A DNA stretch of 22,515 bases from Chlamydiota bacterium (GTDB taxonomy: Bacteria > Chlamydiota > Chlamydiia > Chlamydiales > JAJFMK01). Below the pieces are notes generated by a model, which saw only the letters and a program-made list of their open reading frames with translations, made no database searches and was not told the origin of the DNA. The DNA lies in contig JAJFMK010000196.1 of the NCBI GenBank assembly GCA_021772215.1, forward strand, positions 1 through 22,515. Reading direction: 5' to 3'. Both the position numbers and the translations under genes were made by a program. This document shows positions 14,012 to 20,644 of the stretch, piece by piece (position 1 is the stretch's first letter; every line of letters starts with the position of its first letter).

Positions 14012-17000
14012 ATGGTCCAATTACAAGGATGGCTCCCAAATAGCATCCCACCTTCAACTAACGAATTACCTCCTCAATATGGCGGGGCAACCTTCAAACA
14101 GCTCTCTAGAGGAGCAATCCTCATTGGTGCCGTTGTGGGATCGACACTCTTTGGTATGGCAAGTGCTAAGAAAACGACTGGAAATAATTTGGCCAGCCAC
14201 CACTGGAGACGAGCTGGAGGCCCTCCAGAGTCGATTACCAAAGTCCCCACACAATCTGCATTCCCGAACACCCTCTCTTCATTTGAAATCTCACCAACAG
14301 ACTATTTTAAAGATTCTGATTCCGGAGGATTTAGGCTTGATATCGTTGAAAAAAGCAGTCAGGCTCCTGTTAACTGGGTAAGTCTAAACTTTGAAAAAGT
14401 GCATTTTCTGGGAGCTTATGGCATGCCAGGTGATGCCCAAGGGGTCCATGTCATAGGTAATTTGGCCTATGTTGCTGTTGATACTTTCGGCCTACAAATC
14501 ATCAATGTGACTACCCCTACCACCCCCTCCTTTTTAGGATCGTACGACACAGCAGGCAACGCCAGAAGAGTCCAAGTCGTGGGAAATTATGCCTACATCG
14601 CTGATGGTCCTTCCGGCTTGAGCATCATCGATGTGAGTGACCCTAATACTCCCACCTTAGCTGGATCATATGACACGCCAGGTGATGCTCAAGAGGTCCA
14701 TGTCGTAGGAAATTTTGCCTATATCGCTGACGATACTTTTGGCTTGAGCATCATTAATGTGAACAACCCGAACAGCCCTACTTTAGCTGGTTCATATGAC
14801 ACGCCAGGTAATGCCAATGGAGTAGACGTCGTGGGGAATCTCGCCTATGTGACTGATGGCTATTCTGGCTTGAGCATTATCGATGTGAGCAACCCTAGCT
14901 CCCCAGCTTTAGCAGGAACGTATGATACGTCAGTGAATGCGCTTGTAGGAGATGTCATTGGAAATCATGCCTATGTCGCGACTGGTTCAAGAATTGTAGA
15001 CATCATCGACGTCAGCAATCCTAGCACACCCACTTTAACCGGATCTTATGCTACGTTAGATTTTGCCCGTGGGTTGCACACCGTGGGAAATCTGGTCTAT
15101 GTTGCTGAAAACACTTTAGGCGTAGAAATCATCGATGTAAGCAACCCAAACGCTCCCAATTTAGCTGGATCATTTAATAGCGTAGGGGGCGCCTATGACG
15201 TGGATGTCATCGGAACTTTCATCTACATTTGTGGTCTCTCTTCCGGCCTGCAGGTCTTTACTGAGAGCCGCCAAATAACTGCATCTCCCACCCCAGCAGA
15301 TATTGGAAATTACGAATTTGAGCTGATCGCCGAAGATCCAGACCTAAACAGAGCCTCCTCAACGTTTACCTTGCGCGTCGAGGGTCCCCCTGCAGCTGCC
15401 AACACCATCACAAACCAACTGATAAATGTCGATTCTCCCTTTAACTTTTTTATCGACCAAGCGGTTTTCCCAGACCCCAACAACGACATTGTCTATTACG
15501 CTGCCAAGAGAACCGACCAGACCGCCCTGCCTCCTTGGCTCAGCTTCTCTCCCATTGGAATTTTCTCTGGAACACCTCAGTCTTCTGACACTGGAACATA
15601 TGATATCCGCGTTGAAGCCTATGATGGAAAAGTTTTGACAAGAGTAAACAGTACCTTCTCACTGACTGTCGACCACTTTCCAACCGTATTGAACCCTATA
15701 ACCAATCAAGCGGCAAACATTGACGCCCTCTACTCACTTTCAGTGCCAACAGAGACCTTTAGCGACCTAGATATTGGCGATACCCTCTCCTATAACTCAA
15801 CTCTTGGAAATGGAGGCTCCCTTCCCGCTTGGCTAAATTTTAATCCAGTAAACCTTCAATTTTCCGGAACGCCGACAGCAGGTGATGCCGGCTCGATATC
15901 AGTAAGCTTAAGCGCCACAGACACCCCAGGAGCTTCTGCCTTAACTACCTTCACTTTAACTGTAGGAGAATTCCCCACCCTATTGATCCCAATACCAGAC
16001 CAGCTCGCTGCGACTGGTACTCCTTACCATTTCTCGATACCCGGTAACACTTTCACCCCACCTCCAGGAGAGGTTCTTACCTACAGCGCGACAAAAGCTG
16101 ATGGAAGCCTCCTCCCCGCTTGGCTCGGCTTTGTGGGTCCAAGACTAGAATTTCAAGGAACAGCTCAGCCATCTGATAGAGGGCTTGTCTCCTTAAAAGT
16201 GGTTGCCGAAGACTCAAAAGGGGGAACTGCACAAAGTCTCTTTGACCTAAACGTCGCCGACGCTCTTTCCCAAGAGGCAGCCCGCATTGGCGGCTCATTT
16301 GTCTATGCAATTCCAGATGATATGATTAGCTCACCTCTTGGCCCTGTCACCAATACCGTCACCCTTGGTGACGGTTCTCCATTACCCGCCTGGTTAAGTT
16401 ATGGTTCAACAACCCATATTATCTCTGGCATCCCTCCAATTGGCTCGGAAGGGATCTACAGTCTCTCAATCACGGCCGATGATGGGGTCCAGCCGCCCGT
16501 CTTAGGAACTCTTACTTTAAATATCGGCCCCAACTCAGCCCCCAAAATTGCAAATCCTCTCTCCAGCCAGACTGCCCAAGTGGGGCAAAAATATAGGCTT
16601 GTTATACCTGACAACACATTTACCGATGCGAATGGTGACACCCTAGATTTAAGTTCCCAAAGGGTCAACGGAAGAGCTCTTCCCTCATGGCTCAGCTTTA
16701 CAGATCGAACCCTATCTGGAAAGCCAAGCCCTGACGATACCGGCGCCTTTAGCGATAAAACAGTTCCACTTCAAATCTGCGCGACAGATGGTGACCAGGA
16801 GACGTGCAGCAACTTCGATCTAAGTGTCCAGGGCACCTCAAATGCTGAAACCATAGTGGCCGTCCTAGCTCCCCTTGCCGCGGCTGGAGGATTAATCTTT
16901 GGATGGTACAAGAAGAGAGGTCTCTTTCTCAACCCTTGGAACCGTGAAAAATATGACAAGGGAACAGTATCAGTACCGATCGATGCACGATTTAGCTACA

Positions 17001-17332
17001 CGTTCGAAGCTCCTAAAAGCGAAATTGCGCTGGTCAAGGCTTTTCAAGGAGAGAGGATGTTTGGCGGCCTTCCTGCGCCAAAAAGCCTTGATAAAAAAGG
17101 CTGGCTGGAGTGGGTGAAGTGTAACCAACCTATTACAGGTGGAAAGCTACTTCCTAGTTGGCTCACCTATAACGAGGGAGATAATCAACTTGTAAGCAGC
17201 CAAGGTCCAAAGCAAAAACATGTAGGCCTCTATACTGTCCGTGCCTATGGCCAAGGTGAGGTGATCCTAGAAGAGATTAAATTCGACGTGGGTGGGCAGG
17301 GCGATAAAAAGGTTGAGATGTATGAGATGTAA
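14012..17332 (+). CDS. Secreted membrane-anchored LVIVD propeller/cadherin-like protein, subfamily A copy
   Basis: The product has 1106 residues. It has a long polar n-region and then a signal core (LSRGAILIGAVVGSTLFGMASA) with likely cleavage near residue 52. The dibasic motif is HHWRRAGGPP. The first cadherin half (about 78-132) runs from TQSAFP to NWVSLNF. Seven LVIVD repeats occupy 133-419; blades 2-4 are the most regular in the window (GLSIIDVSDPNTPTLAGSYD type). The host domain resumes at TPADIGNYEFEL. Five cadherin-like domains follow at about 461-557, 558-655, 656-753, 754-841 and 842-943; the last has DANGD and CATDGDQETC. The membrane segment (about 946-966) ends YKKRG. The C-terminal domain (971-1106) has NPWNREKYDKG, the PAPKSLDKKGWLEW loop and LPSWLTY, and ends VEMYEM. 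The start follows AAGGG at a normal distance, and MVQLQGW aligns with MTQIQTG of the next gene. Confidence 0.93.
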   Translation: MVQLQGWLPNSIPPSTNELPPQYGGATFKQLSRGAILIGAVVGSTLFGMASAKKTTGNNLASHHWRRAGGPPESITKVPTQSAFPNTLSSFEISPTDYFKDSDSGGFRLDIVEKSSQAPVNWVSLNFEKVHFLGAYGMPGDAQGVHVIGNLAYVAVDTFGLQIINVTTPTTPSFLGSYDTAGNARRVQVVGNYAYIADGPSGLSIIDVSDPNTPTLAGSYDTPGDAQEVHVVGNFAYIADDTFGLSIINVNNPNSPTLAGSYDTPGNANGVDVVGNLAYVTDGYSGLSIIDVSNPSSPALAGTYDTSVNALVGDVIGNHAYVATGSRIVDIIDVSNPSTPTLTGSYATLDFARGLHTVGNLVYVAENTLGVEIIDVSNPNAPNLAGSFNSVGGAYDVDVIGTFIYICGLSSGLQVFTESRQITASPTPADIGNYEFELIAEDPDLNRASSTFTLRVEGPPAAANTITNQLINVDSPFNFFIDQAVFPDPNNDIVYYAAKRTDQTALPPWLSFSPIGIFSGTPQSSDTGTYDIRVEAYDGKVLTRVNSTFSLTVDHFPTVLNPITNQAANIDALYSLSVPTETFSDLDIGDTLSYNSTLGNGGSLPAWLNFNPVNLQFSGTPTAGDAGSISVSLSATDTPGASALTTFTLTVGEFPTLLIPIPDQLAATGTPYHFSIPGNTFTPPPGEVLTYSATKADGSLLPAWLGFVGPRLEFQGTAQPSDRGLVSLKVVAEDSKGGTAQSLFDLNVADALSQEAARIGGSFVYAIPDDMISSPLGPVTNTVTLGDGSPLPAWLSYGSTTHIISGIPPIGSEGIYSLSITADDGVQPPVLGTLTLNIGPNSAPKIANPLSSQTAQVGQKYRLVIPDNTFTDANGDTLDLSSQRVNGRALPSWLSFTDRTLSGKPSPDDTGAFSDKTVPLQICATDGDQETCSNFDLSVQGTSNAETIVAVLAPLAAAGGLIFGWYKKRGLFLNPWNREKYDKGTVSVPIDARFSYTFEAPKSEIALVKAFQGERMFGGLPAPKSLDKKGWLEWVKCNQPITGGKLLPSWLTYNEGDNQLVSSQGPKQKHVGLYTVRAYGQGEVILEEIKFDVGGQGDKKVEMYEM
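14408..15268 (+). repeat. Seven LVIVD-type repeats (beta-propeller) in the gene at 14012
   Basis: Seven units of about 41-42 residues can be counted. Blades 2, 3 and 4 are so similar that they repeat at the DNA level with a period near 126 bp (GGCTTGAGCATCAT followed by CGATGTGAG or AATGTGAAC). This points to recent blade duplication or conversion. The array lies inside one cadherin-like domain, between NWVSLNFEKVHF and ITASPTPADIGN. Confidence 0.88.
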
Positions 17333-17347
17333 AAAGGAGCCACAATG
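17312..17347 (+). promoter_or_regulatory. Conserved subfamily A gene junction with ribosome binding site (copy 3)
   Basis: VEMYEM codons, TAA, then AAAAGGAGCCACA and the ATG of the gene at 17345. The AAGGAG core is close to an ideal Shine-Dalgarno site. Confidence 0.75.
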
Positions 17348-20300
17348 ACGCAAATACAAACAGGGCTAGCCAACAGAGGCCATTTTTTATCTGGATTTGA
17401 AGATAAAGCATTCTGCAGTTTCAATGGGCTCTGCCTCCAACAGATCAGCAGAGCCATAGCGCTCCTTAGTGCAGTTATCGGGTCATCATTCTTGGGACAA
17501 GCAGGAGCTGAAGCGGGTCTGAAAGACCGCGAGGTACGAAGAGCGGGTAGCACTCCTGTCGTCACAGGGAACATCCCCACTCAATCAGCCTTTCCTGACA
17601 CCCTTTTTTCATTAAAAATCTCACCCACAGGCTACTTCACAGACTCTGATTCCGGAGGATTCAAGCTTGACGTTGTTGAAAAAAGCAGCCAGACCCCTCT
17701 TAGCTGGCTAAATCTTGAACTCGAAGAGATTCATTACTTAAGCTCACAGAGTAGTACCTTAGACACTTCGCGGGACCTACATATCGTGGGAAATTTAGCC
17801 TATATCGCTAACGGTTTTTCTGGCTTAAGCATCGTCGATATTTCTAACCCAAACAACCCGATCTTGCTTGGATCACGTGATACCCCGGGGGATGCTAGCG
17901 GAATAGACGTCGAGGGAAACTATGCCTATATCGCTGACTACACATCTGGGCTACAGATCATCGATGTGTCTAACCCAAACAACCCTACTATGGCTGGTTC
18001 ATACGAAGGCTCAGTAAGCCCCAGAACATTAGATGTCGAGGGAAATTTTGCCTACCTCGCAGGCTCTTCCGGTGGCCTAAAAATCGTCGATGTGAGTGAC
18101 CCTTATAACCCCACACTAGCAGGAATATATGGCGCGTCTGCCAATGGAATCCAAACTGTGGGAAATTTGACCTACGTTGCTAGTCCGACTTCTGGCCTTC
18201 AAATCATCGATGTGAGCAACTCTAGCGCCACCACCCTAACAGGGTCGTATGATCTAACAACTGCCTATAACGTCCGGGTCCTTGGAAATTTAGCCTATAT
18301 CGCTGATATCAATTTCGGCCTATACATCATCGACGTAAGTGACCCTACTGACCCTACCTTAGCTGGATCATATAGATTACGCTCAGGTGCTTTTGGTCTG
18401 GATGTGTCAGGTCATTATGCATACATCACTAACGATGTTGATAACCTCCAAGTTTTCGATGTGAGCAACCCTAGCGCCCCCACCTTAATTGGGACATATT
18501 TTGGTAAAAGACTTTCTGAAGTGAGTGTCATAGGTAATTTTATCTATAGTGTTGAATTCTCTTTTGGTTTGACAATCCTCGAAGAAACTCTTCAATTATC
18601 AGGGACCCCAAAAACTACAGACATTGGCAATTATGAGCTCGAACTGATCGCTGAAGATTTGGATCTAAACCGTGTCTCCTCAACATTTACTTTACGTATC
18701 GAAAGCCCTCCGGTAGTCGCCAGCAGCATCTCAAACCAACTGATCAATGTCCAAGCTCCCTTCAATCTATTTCTAGACCAAGCAGTTTTTCCTGACCCCA
18801 ACGACGATGTTGTCCATTACACTGCAAAAAAAGTTAATCAAACCGCTTTACCTGCCTGGCTTAGCTTCTCTCCTATTGGAATTTTTTCAGGGACTCCCCA
18901 ATCTTCTGACACAGGAACTTATGACATCCAGGTCGAAGCTTTTGATGGTACTGTGTTAACCAGAGCCAACACCACCTTCTCACTGACTGTTGATCATTTC
19001 CCAGAAGTATCAGCCACCATAACTAACCAAGCAGCCGAGATAGCAATTCCCTACTACTTTCAGGTGCCGACAGGGACCTTTATCGACCAAGATATCGGGG
19101 ACACTCTCTCCTATAACTCAAATCTTGGTAATGGAAGTCCCCTTCCCACTTGGCTAAGCTTTAATTCCACTAATTTACAATTCACTGGAACCCCTTTTGC
19201 AGGGGATGTGGGTGCGCTTACTATAGCCTTAAGTGCCACAGACACCCCAGGAGCTGTTGCCTCCACTACCTTTACGTTAGCTGTGGGGGAGTTTCCTGCT
19301 CTTTTAAACCCTATTTCAAGCCAGCTAGCTGCTACCGGCACCCGGTACCGCTTCTCGATACCTGGAGATACATTCACCACACCGCCTGGAGAAATTCTTT
19401 CCTACAGCGCATCACAAGCTGACGGAAGCCTCCTTCCTGCCTGGCTCGGCTTTGTGGGGCCTAGACTAGAATTCCAGGGAACACCTCAGCCATCTGATAA
19501 AGGAGCCGTCTCCTTAAAGGTGGTGGCTGAAGATTCAAAAGGGGGAACAGCACAAAGTCTCTTTGACCTAAGCGTTATCGATACCCTCTCCCAAGAGGTA
19601 GCTCGCATTGGCGGTTCATTTAACTACCAGATTCCAGACGATATGATCAGCTCACCTCTTGGCTCTGTTACCTACACCGTTACTCTAAAAGATGGCTCTC
19701 CACTGCCTGCCTGGTTAAATTACAACCCAGCAGCCAATACCATCTCTGGAGTTCCTCCAGACGGCTCAGATGGAGCCTACAGCCTGTTAGTCACTGCCGA
19801 CGATGGAGTCCAACCACCTGTTTTGGGAATCCTTACTTTAAACATCAACCCCAATGCTCCCCCAAAAGTAGCCAACCCCATCTCAAGCCAAACTGCTCAA
19901 GTAGGACAGACCTATACCCTTGTAGTTCCCGATAATACCTTTGCTGACCCAAATGATGACCTTCTCACCTTAAGTGCCAAAAGAGTCAACGAAAAAAGTC
20001 TACCCTCCTGGCTCACCTTTACAGATCGAACATTAACTGGAAAACCGAATCCTGGCGACACCGACGCCTTTAGCGATAGGACTGTCCCTCTGCAGATCTG
20101 CGCAACAGATGACAATCAAGAGGCGTGCAGCACCTTTGACCTAACTGTACAGGGAACATCCAATGCAGAGACAGCAGTGGCTATCCTGGGGCCCCTTGTA
20201 GGAGCCATAGGACTCGCTTTCGGCTGGTACAATAAAAGAGGTCTCCTTCTCAACCCCTGGAACCGTGAAAAATATGACAAGGGAACAATCAGTGTCGCAA

Positions 20301-20644
20301 TCGGCACACCATTTAATTACACCTTCGAAGCCCCTAAAAGTGAAATCAAGCTGATCCAAGCTTTTGAAGGGCGAAGGATGTTTGGCTCTCTTCCTGCACC
20401 AAAAAGCCTTGATGAGAAGGGCTGGCTGGAGTGGATAAAACAGGATAAACCCATTACAGGTGGAAATTTACTCCCCTGCTGGCTCACCTATAAAGAGGGA
20501 GGCAGCGAGCTTGTAAGCAGCTCAGGCCCAAGCCAAAACGATGTGGGTCTCTATACTGTTCGTGCCTTTGCCCAAGGTGAGATAATCTTAGAAGAGGTCA
20601 AACTCAATGTCTGCAATAAAACTGATAAAGAGGTGCTTTTATGA
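17345..20644 (+). CDS. Secreted membrane-anchored LVIVD propeller/cadherin-like protein, subfamily A copy
   Basis: The product has 1099 residues. The signal core is LQQISRAIALLSAVIGSSFL with likely cleavage after GQAGA (about residue 55). The dibasic motif is REVRRAGSTP. The first cadherin half ends at LSWLNLELEEIHY. Seven LVIVD repeats occupy about 132-414, and the host domain resumes at LSGTPKTTDIGNYE. Five cadherin-like domains follow. The third is almost the same as in the upstream gene (FVGPRLEFQGTPQPSD and AEDSKGGTAQSLFDL). The fifth has CATDDNQEAC. The membrane segment (about 940-962) ends YNKRG, with Asn in place of the first Lys. The C-terminal domain (967-1099) keeps NPWNREKYDKG and the PAPKSLDEKGWLEW loop but has LPCWLTY (Cys for Ser) and lacks the VEMYEM end, finishing CNKTDKEVLL. 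Its stop overlaps the ATG of the next gene. Confidence 0.93.
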   Translation: MTQIQTGLANRGHFLSGFEDKAFCSFNGLCLQQISRAIALLSAVIGSSFLGQAGAEAGLKDREVRRAGSTPVVTGNIPTQSAFPDTLFSLKISPTGYFTDSDSGGFKLDVVEKSSQTPLSWLNLELEEIHYLSSQSSTLDTSRDLHIVGNLAYIANGFSGLSIVDISNPNNPILLGSRDTPGDASGIDVEGNYAYIADYTSGLQIIDVSNPNNPTMAGSYEGSVSPRTLDVEGNFAYLAGSSGGLKIVDVSDPYNPTLAGIYGASANGIQTVGNLTYVASPTSGLQIIDVSNSSATTLTGSYDLTTAYNVRVLGNLAYIADINFGLYIIDVSDPTDPTLAGSYRLRSGAFGLDVSGHYAYITNDVDNLQVFDVSNPSAPTLIGTYFGKRLSEVSVIGNFIYSVEFSFGLTILEETLQLSGTPKTTDIGNYELELIAEDLDLNRVSSTFTLRIESPPVVASSISNQLINVQAPFNLFLDQAVFPDPNDDVVHYTAKKVNQTALPAWLSFSPIGIFSGTPQSSDTGTYDIQVEAFDGTVLTRANTTFSLTVDHFPEVSATITNQAAEIAIPYYFQVPTGTFIDQDIGDTLSYNSNLGNGSPLPTWLSFNSTNLQFTGTPFAGDVGALTIALSATDTPGAVASTTFTLAVGEFPALLNPISSQLAATGTRYRFSIPGDTFTTPPGEILSYSASQADGSLLPAWLGFVGPRLEFQGTPQPSDKGAVSLKVVAEDSKGGTAQSLFDLSVIDTLSQEVARIGGSFNYQIPDDMISSPLGSVTYTVTLKDGSPLPAWLNYNPAANTISGVPPDGSDGAYSLLVTADDGVQPPVLGILTLNINPNAPPKVANPISSQTAQVGQTYTLVVPDNTFADPNDDLLTLSAKRVNEKSLPSWLTFTDRTLTGKPNPGDTDAFSDRTVPLQICATDDNQEACSTFDLTVQGTSNAETAVAILGPLVGAIGLAFGWYNKRGLLLNPWNREKYDKGTISVAIGTPFNYTFEAPKSEIKLIQAFEGRRMFGSLPAPKSLDEKGWLEWIKQDKPITGGNLLPCWLTYKEGGSELVSSSGPSQNDVGLYTVRAFAQGEIILEEVKLNVCNKTDKEVLL
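17738..18586 (+). repeat. Seven LVIVD-type repeats (beta-propeller) in the gene at 17345
   Basis: Seven units can be counted, from GLSIVDISNPNNP through GLQIIDVSNPNNP to the terminal GLTILEETL strand. Blade 4 begins with a shortened loop (AGIYGASANGIQTVGN). The array is nested between LSWLNLELEEIHY and LSGTPKTTDIGN. Confidence 0.85.
20627..20644 (+). promoter_or_regulatory. Overlapping stop/start (ATGA) with upstream binding site: translational coupling
   Basis: The ATG at 20641 overlaps the TGA stop (20642-20644) of the upstream gene. AGAGGTG within the last codons of that gene serves as the binding site. This differs from the TAA-spacer-ATG junction of the other A-type copies and predicts coupled translation. 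Confidence 0.65.

Noticed and set aside
14079..14381. Plus-strand 100-codon frame overlapping the start of the gene at 14012
   Set aside because: It is out of frame with a clear family N-terminus, has no good binding site and no conserved counterpart in the next copies.
14408..15268. Regular repeats of about 126 bp considered as a CRISPR array
   Set aside because: The repeats are longer than CRISPR repeats, lie in frame within a coding region and encode LVIVD blades.
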